Assembly (NCBI GenBank): GCA_025351765.1
Contig: JANXVH010000049.1
Coordinates: 1-56,741, forward strand
Origin: Pedobacter sp.
GTDB taxonomy: Bacteria > Bacteroidota > Bacteroidia > Sphingobacteriales > Sphingobacteriaceae
Reading direction: 5' to 3'
DNA: 56,741 bases
The notes below the pieces were generated by a model. The model was not told where the DNA came from, did no database searches, and saw nothing but the letters and a program-made list of their open reading frames with translations. Every line of letters starts with the position of its first letter. The stretch's first letter is position 1. Below are positions 45,747-54,027 of the stretch, piece by piece. The translations under genes and the position numbers were made by a program.

Positions 45747-46101
45747 GAATAATTCGAAAACATTTTACAATATATCTCGCTTATTGATAGCTTTTTTTCT
45801 CCATTTTTCTAGAACGAAAATTGCTGTACTCTAAAACGAAATATGTCGATTTATTGGGAATATACGGTGGACAAATAAGGATATGTATTACATTGATTTA
45901 CTTAAAAGACAATCTTGAAAAATAAGCCCTAATACATTAAAAAGGCCTAATTAGCTATATTAATGACAATCTTTTTAGCGTGTATCTTCTTTAAATTTTC
46001 CGCTATCAGTAAGCTAATGGTAGTTTAAGGAAGATAATTACCATCGATGGTAGTAGATTATGGTAGATAATCGGAAGAAAATGGTAGATAATGGTAAATA
46101 T

Positions 46102-46216
46102 GGACGTTTGGATTTTTTTGGTATTAGCCATCTTTTTTATTGAAAATGCCCTTTTTAGTTTGATGAAAGGTGTTTTTGTCGATTTTGCCGATTTTTAATA
46201 GTTAGACATTTGGATT
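46102..46216 (-). repeat. Right-end transposase-site repeats
   Basis: GGACGTTTGGATTTTT (46102-46117) and GACATTTGGATT (46205-46216) are inverted matches to the left-end AAAATCCAAATGTCC repeats. Together they mark the right end of the Mu-like element. Confidence 0.7.
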
Positions 46217-46221
46217 ACCCC

Positions 46222-46232
46222 CCTATACAAGT
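46222..46232 (+). repeat. 11-bp direct repeat, right side of Mu-like element
   Basis: CCTATACAAGT, identical to 36025-36035. Confidence 0.7.
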
Positions 46233-46562
46233 CCTATTCCTATGTCACCCACAAGCCTATTACTAGCGGCAAATGTGGAGTCCGATATCCTTTCTACGGT
46301 TAAAGTATAATCTCGGACGGAGCGCATTAGAAAAAACTGAATTTATTGAAATCAGAAAATTTATGCTCGTGCTGTAACCATTGCATGTTCGTGAATTGCC
46401 TTTAACAAAAGGCACCCAGGTAACAATTAAGCCAAATGACAAACTTCTTCAGAATTCTTTTATTAATAATATCAATAAACCCCTGCAGGGTCTACGCCAA
46501 TTTGTGCACGTTGGGATAAGATCGTGTCCGACCTGGTAGATTTTTATAAAGCCCCTCGGCCT
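46227..46562. other. Decayed DNA between Mu-like element and copy B
   Basis: No intact gene. A 53-codon open frame from a TTG at 46381 to 46539 (LPLTKGTQVTIKPNDKLLQN) has protein-like composition and may be a gene remnant. The rest shows nothing recognisable. Confidence 0.4.
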
Positions 46563-46778
46563 TTAATACGTCAATGAACTTTTCCTGCCTGCTGTCACAG
46601 CTGGCACTTTAAATTTAACTAGTCGACTAATGAAAATAAATAATACTGAAACGCTTGCCTATTATTTTTTAGCTGATCAGCAATGGCATAGCGCATTTTC
46701 GGTATCCTCAAATTGTTCGGATCTATCCGATTTATGAGCATAATAGCGGCTTATGAAAAGCTCGTTTTATTATAAACA

Positions 46779-46810
46779 CAAAGGTAGGAAAAATAGTTGA
46801 TATTTCCAAA
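46779..46810 (-). promoter_or_regulatory. Bacteroidota-type promoter in copy B
   Basis: Read on the minus strand: TTTG (46810-46807), a 20-base spacer, TACCTTTG (46786-46779). Matches the consensus and the copy A promoter in spacing. Confidence 0.75.
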
Positions 46811-47029
46811 TTAAATTAGGAAATTTATCGAATTAAATTAATTGATTATCAGTGCGTTACGTATTTTTTATGAGTTATTAAAATGACTGTTTTTATGCCT
46901 CATTAAATCACCTTTTTTGGTACTATAATAGGGTATGGATCAACCGATGTTGTTCCAATCGTTTTTGCTTATTTCAAACTACAATAATGTCGTAGCAGAG
47001 ATGTAGTTTACGCTAGGCATTGCCATAGA

Positions 47030-47142
47030 CATCTAAATAGCTTAGAGCACCTTTGGTGCAGACTACTAGGTATCTTGTAGCACTATGGGTACCCTTTTCC
47101 ACACCAAAGTACCCGTAAACATGCTTTCAGTGCTACAAAACC
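47030..47142 (-). ncRNA. Candidate structured RNA, copy B
   Basis: A perfect 10-bp stem TTGTAGCACT (47075-47084) with AGTGCTACAA (47129-47138) encloses a second stem GGGTAC (47087-47092) with GTACCC (47109-47114). Next to it is the hairpin GCACC-TTT-GGTGC (47047-47059). Copy A preserves related pairings with substitutions. Strand is inferred from the adjacent promoter direction. No known family was recognised. Confidence 0.45.
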
Positions 47143-47156
47143 CCTATGGGTGAACC

Positions 47157-47336
47157 TTGCCGAATAATAAACTGAACCTACTCAAGCAGAATGACATACA
47201 AAAGATATTCAAAATGAGCAGGTCGACCCTTAATCGAAGAATCGCTCAAGGTATGCCATGCTATTCTAACGGAGGATCAAAATTCTTTGACGTAGAAGAA
47301 GTTAATGAATGGCTTAAAGCGGACAGAACAGCGTAA
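47157..47336 (+). CDS. Excisionase-like HTH protein
   Basis: A 59-aa protein from a TTG start: NDIQKIFKMSRSTLNRRIAQ, then GMPCYSNGGSKFFDVEEVNEW and LKADRTA. This is the helix-turn-helix plus wing of the MerR-like/HTH_17 (excisionase) family, common beside integrases and mobilisation genes in Bacteroidota. A CTG or an internal ATG would give shorter versions. It is head to head with copy B and immediately precedes a long hairpin. Partner genes are missing, so it looks like a leftover of a mobile module. Confidence 0.65.
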   Translation: MPNNKLNLLKQNDIQKIFKMSRSTLNRRIAQGMPCYSNGGSKFFDVEEVNEWLKADRTA

Positions 47337-47345
47337 CTCTTCGGA

Positions 47346-47420
47346 AAAATCAGGCATTTAAGATTAGTTTAAGCATCGAGAAGAAACTTCGATGCCTTAG
47401 CTGGATAAGTGCCTGATTTT
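47346..47420 (+). terminator. Nested hairpin after the HTH gene
   Basis: AAAATCAGGCA (47346-47356) pairs perfectly with TGCCTGATTTT (47410-47420). Inside, GCATCGA (47373-47379) pairs with TCGATGC (47389-47395). A T run at the end supports a terminator role. Confidence 0.55.
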
Positions 47421-47854
47421 AATAGAAAGTTGAAATCTCAACAGATTTAGAGGTTAAAAACAAATAGTGTAAGAAAATGAATAAAGAATGCCCGAAACAA
47501 CCAACATTGCCCTGCCTGTAATCGGAGAAGCAATCTGTTTTTTAATGTTACAGCGCATGGGCATGGATGTCAAGGTAAGTTAATGGCATCATCAAAGGGA
47601 TTAAGTTCAAAGCAGATGAATCTTATTTAGGTGGCATTGTATTCTTACTAGAAATCAAACGCAAGAGGATAGGCGAAAAATCAAGATAATTTTATGCTTG
47701 ATGAATTAATCCCTGATAAAACACCCGACTTCGACGTCAAAGTTAAGGGGAGGCAGGGGGATAAGTGGTGTTTGGTATTGGTGATTGGCCACAATATTAT
47801 CCCTAACTTGAAAGACCGTCCCATCCTGAAATTATTTGTCGAGAAGTTATTTTA

Positions 47855-47887
47855 CAGAAGAACCACCAGGCAGAGGTGGTTCTTCTG
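47855..47887 (-). terminator. Perfect 13-bp hairpin after the lipoprotein gene
   Basis: CAGAAGAACCACC (47855-47867) and GGTGGTTCTTCTG (47875-47887) with a 7-base loop. It lies 8 bp past the stop of the minus-strand lipoprotein gene. The T run is weak. Confidence 0.5.
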
Positions 47888-47895
47888 GATAGTAG

Positions 47896-48417
47896 TTATT
47901 TTTCCCGAGTTAATATAATTCCTACTGGAAAAGGAATTTTCTTTTTCTTAGCTTCGCTGACCTCTCCTACATACTGAAATCGTAAAAGATCCTTTGTCAC
48001 ATAACGTAATTCAATTCGTATCGTGCTTGCAAATAGCTTAAAATCATTATCTATTTCGAAAACAACACGGTTCGGATCTTCTAGACTTAAACCTTGCAAT
48101 TGATATTTCTTATCTCTTGCAGTTACTTTGCTACCGTTAATGAAGTAGTCATATTTCCCCTCAAGCTGCTTTTGAGTTATTTTGGCTTCTCCATTAGGGA
48201 ATGAGAGATTTGTGGTGGTAAATCTTATTTTAAATTTTTTATCGCCTTGCTCCCAAGACCATATACCTAAAAACTTATCATAGAAATCATTTTCAAGTAT
48301 AATTGATTCTTTCCCAAAATTTTGTGTTTTATCATATTCTGCAACGCTAATTTTCCTTTGTGCTGTACAGCTTAAGAAAAAAAATACGGTAGCAAAGATT
48401 AAAAGTGTCTTTTTCAT
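47896..48417 (-). CDS. Hypothetical lipoprotein
   Basis: A 173-aa lipoprotein. The signal MKKTLLIFATVFFFLSCTAQ has a lipobox with Cys17. The mature part has regular beta-strand segments (DFYDKFLGIWSWEQGDKKFK, LRFQYVGEVSEAK) and ends IPFPVGIILTREK, a pattern seen in Bacteroidota lipoproteins of unknown function. It is a lone gene between decayed DNA and the dipeptidase. Confidence 0.7.
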   Translation of the reverse strand: MKKTLLIFATVFFFLSCTAQRKISVAEYDKTQNFGKESIILENDFYDKFLGIWSWEQGDKKFKIRFTTTNLSFPNGEAKITQKQLEGKYDYFINGSKVTARDKKYQLQGLSLEDPNRVVFEIDNDFKLFASTIRIELRYVTKDLLRFQYVGEVSEAKKKKIPFPVGIILTREK

Positions 48418-48716
48418 AATTAAATAGTTTAGTTAGTTGAACATTGGGTGTATACAACAGTAGTTTGCCATGAATTTAATGAGAGCTTTGAATAGGCTGT
48501 ATTGTCAAAGTGGCTAAGAAAAGGAATAGTATACATTGGGTAATTTTGGCTGTCATGGTTATAACTTATCCCTCGCTTGGTAATGTTTAGTCAAAAACAG
48601 CTTGATGAATTATAAAGATAAATTTTATCATTAGAATTTTCTCAAGGAATACAATAGACAGATTGAAAAACGTACATACCTACACAAATAACTATATTTG
48701 CCTAAATTCATTTGTC
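48418..48716. other. Intergenic region
   Basis: About 300 bases. On the plus strand TATATTTG (48693-48700) is a good -7 element, 16 bases before the ATG of the M20 peptidase gene. Nothing else was recognised. Confidence 0.5.
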
Positions 48717-50090
48717 ATGCAACAGATCAAAAAATATATAGAAGAAAATAAACAGCGTTTCCTTGAAGAGCTGTTTGAGTTATTGCGCTTTCCATCAGTT
48801 AGCGCAGATCCTAAATATAAAGACGATGTGCTTAAAACTGCTGATTTTGTTGCAGCCAAACTAAAAGAGGCTGGTGCAGATCAAGTAGAAATATGTGAAA
48901 CAGCCGGATATCCAATAGTATACGGTGAAAAAATAATAGATCCAAGTTTACCAACAGTGCTGATTTACGGGCACTATGACGTACAGCCGGCAGATCCTTT
49001 AGAGCTGTGGAAAACGCCTCCATTTGAACCAACCGTTAGGGATGGTAAAATTTATGCACGTGGTGCCTGCGATGATAAAGGGCAGTTTTATATGCACGTT
49101 AAGGCATTTGAACTGATGATGAAAACCAATACCCTTGCTTGTAATGTGAAATTCATGATAGAGGGCGAGGAAGAAGTAGGCTCAGCAAACCTAGGCATTT
49201 TTGTTAATGCCAATATAGAAAGGTTAAAGGCAGATGTTGTACTTATTTCTGATACCTCGATGATCAGTATGGAAAACCCTTCTATTGAGACTGGCCTACG
49301 CGGATTGGCTTACATGGAAGTTGAAGTTGTTGGTCCTAACCGCGATTTGCACTCTGGTGTATACGGGGGTGCTGTTGCTAATCCTGCCACCATTCTTTGT
49401 AAAATGATTGCTTCTTTGCATGATGAAAATAACCACATCACCATACCAGCGTTCTATGATAAAGTTATTGAGTTAACTGCTGATGAAAAAAGGGCTTTAA
49501 ATTCTGCTCCTTTTGATCTGGAGGAGTATAAAACAGATCTTGATATTGCTGCCGAATGGGGCGAGAAAGGTTACTCTACGCTTGAGCGTACTGGTACAAG
49601 ACCCACTCTTGAAGTAAATGGTATGTGGAGTGGATACATAGGCGAAGGTGCTAAAACGGTACTTCCTTCTAAAGCAAATGCAAAAATATCTATGCGTTTG
49701 GTGCCAAATCAAAGCTCTGATGAAATTGCTGAAATATTTACTAGGCATTTTAAAAGTATCGCACCTGCAAATGTTAAAGTTAAGGTTACTGCGCACCATG
49801 GTGGTGAGCCAGTTGTAACCCCTACAGATAGTACTGCGTATCGCGCTGCGGAAAAAGCGATATTAGATTCATTTGGTAAGGCTCCAATCCCGACAAGAGG
49901 GGGAGGGAGTATCCCAATTGTAGCCTTATTTGAAAGCGCATTGGGTATTAAGTCGGTATTGTTTGGTTTTGGTTTAGATAGCGATTCCTTGCATTCTCCA
50001 AACGAGAAATACGACATCTACAATTACTATAAAGGAATTGAAACATTGCCACTATTCCATAAGTATTTTGCAGAATTGAGCAAAGGGTAA
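48717..50090 (+). CDS. M20-family dipeptidase
   Basis: A 457-aa zinc-dependent dipeptidase/carboxypeptidase-like enzyme. Metal and catalytic motifs: YGHYDVQP (His/Asp), RGACDDKGQ (Asp) and EGEEEVGS (Glu pair), followed by the lid domain (HSGVYGGAVANPA) and the C-terminal His in LHSPNEKY. The start at 48717 (MQQIKKYIEE) is supported by the upstream TATATTTG; an upstream in-frame start would add an odd 18-residue peptide. It probably scavenges peptides. It is followed after 32 bp by the GH25 gene. Confidence 0.9.
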   Translation: MQQIKKYIEENKQRFLEELFELLRFPSVSADPKYKDDVLKTADFVAAKLKEAGADQVEICETAGYPIVYGEKIIDPSLPTVLIYGHYDVQPADPLELWKTPPFEPTVRDGKIYARGACDDKGQFYMHVKAFELMMKTNTLACNVKFMIEGEEEVGSANLGIFVNANIERLKADVVLISDTSMISMENPSIETGLRGLAYMEVEVVGPNRDLHSGVYGGAVANPATILCKMIASLHDENNHITIPAFYDKVIELTADEKRALNSAPFDLEEYKTDLDIAAEWGEKGYSTLERTGTRPTLEVNGMWSGYIGEGAKTVLPSKANAKISMRLVPNQSSDEIAEIFTRHFKSIAPANVKVKVTAHHGGEPVVTPTDSTAYRAAEKAILDSFGKAPIPTRGGGSIPIVALFESALGIKSVLFGFGLDSDSLHSPNEKYDIYNYYKGIETLPLFHKYFAELSKG

Positions 50091-50122
50091 TAGAAGTAAA
50101 GGATTGTATTTTTGCCCTGCGT

Positions 50123-51007
50123 ATGCCTCCAGCACCTAAACGAAACCCAATAACCCGTAAAGCACCTGTAACACGGAAAAATACAGCTTCAGGAAAAAAA
50201 TCAGCAAAGAAAAAAGGCTGGCCATTGGAGTTGAAACTGCTGATTCTGATGGTTGTACTGATCCTTTTATCGCCATTTTATTATGGTTACATCATCAAAG
50301 GTTTTACTTCTACCTGGCGTTGGTTTAAGGATATTGGTGAGGAGCCGGGATACCGTTCCTATAGTAGTTTCAATATAAGTATTCCAAAAGGCTATGTTAT
50401 ACATGGCATAGACGTGTCTTATTATCAGGGTAAGATAGACTGGCAGCAGGTTAAAGCCATGAAAGAAGATGATGTTAAAGTTGGTTTTGCATTTATAAAA
50501 GCCACTGAGGGCTTGTTTAATGTTGACCCTTACTTTCAAAGGAACTGGAGAGAAGCGCCTAAAGCGGGTGTAATTTGTGGTGCCTATCATTACCTGCTGG
50601 CAAAGAAATCTGGAGATTGGCAGGCTAAATTTTTCCTTCAAACGGTGAAGTTTGAGAAGGGTGATTTACCGCCTGTTGTAGACATTGAAGAGCTTAACGG
50701 AGTGCCAGCTTCTAAAATGAGGATTCAATTACAAGCATTTCTTGATCATGTAGAAAGCAAAACCAGGGTCAGGCCAATTATTTATACCGGTCTTTCATTT
50801 TATAAAGATTACCTGCAGGGTCATTTTGACGGTTATCCTTTATGGATAGCGCACTATTACCAATCGAAACTCAAGGTTGCGAAAACTACCAGCTGGCAGT
50901 TTTGGCAACATTCTGATAAAGCAAAAATATCTGGTATTAATCATGTTGTAGATTTCAACGCTTTTAACGGTGATAGTTTGGCATTCGATAGGTTATTGAT
51001 CAGGTAG
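50123..51007 (+). CDS. GH25-family lysozyme, membrane-anchored
   Basis: A 294-aa muramidase-like protein. The N-terminus is basic (PPAPKRNPITRKAPVTRK) and followed by one membrane helix (about residues 35-60). The GH25 domain runs from about residue 92: HGIDVSYYQGKIDWQQV, FAFIKATEG, YFQRNWREAPKAG, GAYHYL, PPVVDIEELNG, TGLSFYKDYL and WQFWQHSDKAK. The Asp of DVSYYQ and the Glu of IEEL fit the catalytic pair. It could remodel the host wall. It lies 32 bp after the dipeptidase. Confidence 0.85.
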   Translation: MPPAPKRNPITRKAPVTRKNTASGKKSAKKKGWPLELKLLILMVVLILLSPFYYGYIIKGFTSTWRWFKDIGEEPGYRSYSSFNISIPKGYVIHGIDVSYYQGKIDWQQVKAMKEDDVKVGFAFIKATEGLFNVDPYFQRNWREAPKAGVICGAYHYLLAKKSGDWQAKFFLQTVKFEKGDLPPVVDIEELNGVPASKMRIQLQAFLDHVESKTRVRPIIYTGLSFYKDYLQGHFDGYPLWIAHYYQSKLKVAKTTSWQFWQHSDKAKISGINHVVDFNAFNGDSLAFDRLLIR

Positions 51008-51024
51008 TTCGCAGCAATGGTTTT

Positions 51025-51477
51025 TTAGCTTCCTTTTTTTTTCAATGACGTAATATCACCTAAATCTTTCTTTCGGCCTGTTGCCTCCTTATTTCTGATA
51101 AATTCATTAAAATTGATGAAATTGACTCTCAAGTCATCAATCTCTCCTTCCACCTTATTCGCATAAGCTTCATCAAATTCTACACCTGTGATGTTATTTA
51201 GAATATCTATTCTAAGTGGAGGGTAACCTAACTGTGTTACATAATTGTCTTTCAAAAAATCTTGTTCTGTGAGCCCAAGAGATCCAAAACCAAAATCGTT
51301 TAGAACAGCAATCATTTTGGAAGCATTTTCAATACTTGGTTTAATCCAAATATCCAGGTCGCCGGTATGCCGTGGGCGACCATGATAAGCGAGAGCATGA
51401 GCACCTACAATCATATAATCAACATGATGAAAATTAAGAAATTCGATGAAGTCTATAAAATCCTGCTCAAAAATCAT
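51025..51477 (-). CDS. Nucleotidyltransferase-fold protein (possible toxin)
   Basis: A 150-aa protein of the nucleotidyltransferase superfamily: VDYMIVGAHALAYHGRPRHT, then GDLDIWIKPS, the G[GA]x...DxD-type core. Similar proteins are annotated as DUF6036 or AbiEii/MNT-like. It overlaps the upstream 67-aa gene by 4 bp, a pairing that suggests a toxin-antitoxin or substrate-modifying module. No activity can be assigned from the sequence. Confidence 0.65.
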   Translation of the reverse strand: MIFEQDFIDFIEFLNFHHVDYMIVGAHALAYHGRPRHTGDLDIWIKPSIENASKMIAVLNDFGFGSLGLTEQDFLKDNYVTQLGYPPLRIDILNNITGVEFDEAYANKVEGEIDDLRVNFINFNEFIRNKEATGRKKDLGDITSLKKKGS

Positions 51478-51677
51478 AGTTTTCTTTGGTGTACAATTTT
51501 CTCCATTTTTTCAGGAAAAAAGCCGTCTGCCCATTTGAAGTAATTTCTTCGTAAACGACTCACTTCAGTAAGTCGTTCAGAAACACTTTTACTCATCCAA
51601 AATAAAACATCGAGACTATCTTCGTCCTCCATTTTTACTTGATTAACTACAATAGCCATCTTTCTTTCGTGTTTCAT
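51474..51677 (-). CDS. Small partner of the nucleotidyltransferase (possible antitoxin)
   Basis: A 67-aa protein: MKHERKMAIVVNQVKMEDED, then SVSERLTEVSRLRRNYFKWA. The middle part is helical, with alternating charged residues. It lies directly upstream of the nucleotidyltransferase gene and overlaps it by 4 bp, so the pair is translationally coupled. It could be an antitoxin or a cofactor protein; no known domain was recognised. Confidence 0.55.
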   Translation of the reverse strand: MKHERKMAIVVNQVKMEDEDSLDVLFWMSKSVSERLTEVSRLRRNYFKWADGFFPEKMEKIVHQRKL

Positions 51678-52011
51678 TTCTATGTTTTTAAGACTTTCAA
51701 TTTGAAATTACTTAACGAAAATACGAAAAAAATATAGCATTAGGTTAAGAGGTAGTTGGGTTTATATACACAATCAGAACTAAAGTAATCCCAGCAACAG
51801 CCGATCTATCAGATGCCCCAGCAGGGGAAATTCATGTCGAAGAACATGATATTACTCGATGCCCATCGCAAAAACGAAAGGCGCTGTTGGAATGCTGAAA
51901 TGAAAAATCTCAATTTTTGTGATGATCACAACAATAACTATAATTACGAATGTTTAGCAATGATCAATTTTAGATTTTAACTTTACAACCCGCATAAAAC
52001 CTATACAGCAT
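51678..52011. other. Intergenic region
   Basis: 334 bases, AT-rich near both ends. No gene or clear promoter match. It may hold the promoters of the two divergent transcription units. Confidence 0.5.
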
Positions 52012-54027
52012 ATGAATTCAGAACCTAACCGTTTAATCAAAGCTTCCTCCCCATACTTATTGCAACATGCTTACAACCCGGTAAATTGGTTTGAATGGGG
52101 GCAGGAGGCCCTGCAAAAGGCAAAGGATGAAAACAAGCTTATTTTGGTAAGTATTGGTTACTCTGCCTGCCATTGGTGCCACGTTATGGAAAGAGAAAGT
52201 TTTGAAAGAGCCGAGGTTGCCGAGGTAATGAATAAGCATTTTGTTTGCATCAAAGTAGATAGGGAGGAGCGACCTGATATCGATCAGATCTACATGATGG
52301 CCATACAACTCATGACTGGTAGTGGGGGCTGGCCGCTAAACTGCATTTGCCTTCCCGATCAAAGACCCATTTATGGAGGCACTTATTTTAAAAAAGAAGA
52401 TTGGATTAATGTGCTGTTGAGTGTTTCAAATTTATGGACTACTGAACCTGAAAAGGCTTTTCAGTATGCAGACAGGTTAACTGATGGTATTAATAATTCT
52501 GAAAAGGTATTGATTGCGCTAGAGCCTCAAAATTATAGTAAAGCTGATCTTACCGCAGTAATCAGTCCGTGGAAAAGGTCTTTCGACCTCTCTGAAGGAG
52601 GGTATAACAGGGCTCCTAAATTCCCTTTGCCAAACAACTGGCAGTTTATGCTGCGGTTTAGCAGGCTCATGGAGGATGACGCTACCCATGTATCAGCCCT
52701 ACTAACGCTCGAAAAGATAGCTATGGGAGGTATTTATGATCATGTTGGAGGTGGTTTTGCCAGATATTCTGTTGATGGAAGCTGGCACGTACCTCATTTT
52801 GAAAAGATGCTTTACGATAACGGCCAATTAATAGGTCTATATGCAGAAGCATATCAGTACTCCAGATCTCCAAAATTTAAGGAAGTTGCAGCTGAAACTA
52901 TCGCATGGCTGGAACGAGAGATGTTATCAAAAGAAGGTTTGTTTTACTCTGCGCTGGATGCCGACAGTGAAGGTGTTGAAGGTAAGTTCTATGTTTGGGA
53001 TAAGGCTGATTTTAAGGCTGTAATTGGGGATGATGCTGAAGTTCTTTTGGATTATTTTCATGTCTCTGAAGAGGGCAACTGGGAAGAGGAGCAGACAAAT
53101 ATTTTGTTAACTAAGTTTTCTGAAGAAGAATACGCCGATGTTAAAGGGCTCAAAGTTCTTGAACTTCAGGATAAGATAAGAAAAGCGAAGGCCTTATTGC
53201 TTAACGCTAGAAGTAAAAGAATAAGGCCGGGCTTGGATGATAAATGCTTAACCTCATGGAATGCCATTGCTATTAAAGGTCTGGCAGATTGTGCTCAAGC
53301 TTTTAATAATGATCATTATTATGAGCTGGCAAAGAAAGCTGCACACTTTATACTTGCCGAATTGCAAACTGAAGATGGCGGGTTATATAGAAACTACAAA
53401 GGTAACAAGAGCAGTATTAATGGTTTCCTAGACGATTATGCTTTTTTTATTGATGCATTGATTGCTTTGTATGAAACAGACTTCGATGAAAATTGGCTAA
53501 CAGAGGCCAGGCGACTGACTACCTTTGTGCTGGATAATTTTATTGATCAAGAGAGTCCGATGTTGTTCTTTACGTCTGTTAAAAGTGAAGCGCTCATTGC
53601 CAGAAAACACGAAATTATGGATAACGTGATGCCGGCTTCTAATTCTGTTATGGCTCAAAACCTGCACAAGTTGGGTTTACTGTTTGATGAACAGCTATTT
53701 ATGGATAAGGCGGCTGCTATGCTGGCGGCTGTTTTTCCTCAAATTAAAACTTATGGCTCAGCTTATTCCAATTGGGGTATCCAGCTACTTAACGAAGTCT
53801 TTGGTATTAATGAAATTGCGATAATTGGGGCGAATATTTCAGAAATAAAAACAACCTTTAATCACCATTACATTCCTAATAAAGTTTTTTTAGCAGGAAC
53901 AAACTCGACGCTTCCCTTATTAAAAGATAAGCAGGGTGAAGAAACAAAGATTTACATCTGTAAAAATAAGGTTTGTCAGCTGCCGGTAGTTGGTGTAGAA
54001 GAGGCGATGGCATTTATTGGCCAATAG
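52012..54027 (+). CDS. Thioredoxin-like and glucosidase-like YyaL-family protein
   Basis: A 671-aa protein of the YyaL/SSP411 (DUF255) family. The first 170 residues are thioredoxin-like, with [16 protein letters not shown] (CxxC), followed by a six-hairpin-glycosidase-like part: [52 protein letters not shown]. Family members are conserved in many bacteria, but their role is unclear. The gene is monocistronic. Confidence 0.85.
   Translation: MNSEPNRLIKASSPYLLQHAYNPVNWFEWGQEALQKAKDENKLILVSIGYSACHWCHVMERESFERAEVAEVMNKHFVCIKVDREERPDIDQIYMMAIQLMTGSGGWPLNCICLPDQRPIYGGTYFKKEDWINVLLSVSNLWTTEPEKAFQYADRLTDGINNSEKVLIALEPQNYSKADLTAVISPWKRSFDLSEGGYNRAPKFPLPNNWQFMLRFSRLMEDDATHVSALLTLEKIAMGGIYDHVGGGFARYSVDGSWHVPHFEKMLYDNGQLIGLYAEAYQYSRSPKFKEVAAETIAWLEREMLSKEGLFYSALDADSEGVEGKFYVWDKADFKAVIGDDAEVLLDYFHVSEEGNWEEEQTNILLTKFSEEEYADVKGLKVLELQDKIRKAKALLLNARSKRIRPGLDDKCLTSWNAIAIKGLADCAQAFNNDHYYELAKKAAHFILAELQTEDGGLYRNYKGNKSSINGFLDDYAFFIDALIALYETDFDENWLTEARRLTTFVLDNFIDQESPMLFFTSVKSEALIARKHEIMDNVMPASNSVMAQNLHKLGLLFDEQLFMDKAAAMLAAVFPQIKTYGSAYSNWGIQLLNEVFGINEIAIIGANISEIKTTFNHHYIPNKVFLAGTNSTLPLLKDKQGEETKIYICKNKVCQLPVVGVEEAMAFIGQ

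Larger units (their letters stand above)
45482..46221. other. Transposase-proximal end of the Mu-like element, non-coding
   Basis: No gene is seen in 740 bases. It contains three tandem 12-bp units at 45711-45746 and a cluster of ATGGTAG-type repeats at about 46017-46095 (ATGGTAGATAAT twice, at 46060-46071 and 46081-46092). It also holds the transposase-site repeats at 46102-46117 and 46205-46216. These are plausible enhancer or binding sites for the element's regulator and transposase. Confidence 0.6.
36036..46226 (-). mobile_element. Compact Mu-like transposable element
   Basis: A 10-kb element transcribed right to left, with MuA-like transposase, MuB-like ATPase, regulatory HTH, early genes, a prohead-protease-like gene and a gpG-like gene. 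Both ends carry inward-facing copies of AATCCAAATGTCC, and an 11-bp direct repeat flanks it. If the duplicated part is ACAAGT, both ends start ATA and lie 10 bases from the first repeat; Mu itself duplicates 5 bp. No terminase, portal, major capsid, tail or lysis gene is present, so it is either a deleted prophage or a small transposon using phage parts. Confidence 0.75.
46563..47150 (-). repeat. Copy B of the inverted repeated segment
   Basis: The reverse complement resembles copy A (2755-3385) in the same block order. It includes the promoter, AATAAAACGAGCTTTT, GCTGATCAGC with AAAAATAATAGGCAAG, ATTAGTCGACTAGTTAAATTTAAA and TTCATTGACGTATTAAA. The decayed frame is better preserved here: a 40-residue part with YAIADQLKNNRQAFQYYLFS, then SCDSRQEKFIDVLKAEGLYK in a shifted frame. 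One-base indels relative to copy A break the frames. Confidence 0.85.
47337..47895. other. Decayed coding DNA
   Basis: 559 bases with only broken frames. A 31-codon piece begins at 47488 (MPETTNIALPVIGEAICFLM) and ends at 47583. A piece in another frame reads GIIKGIKFKADESYLGGIVF and stops at about 47689. A 74-codon frame starts at 47694 (MLDELIPDKTPDFDVKVKGR). These read like parts of one or two decayed genes. Confidence 0.4.

Noticed and set aside
47694..47918. A 74-codon frame as a real gene
   Set aside because: Its composition is protein-like at the start, but the end runs across a perfect hairpin and into the 3' end of the lipoprotein gene on the other strand. It is better read as a relic.
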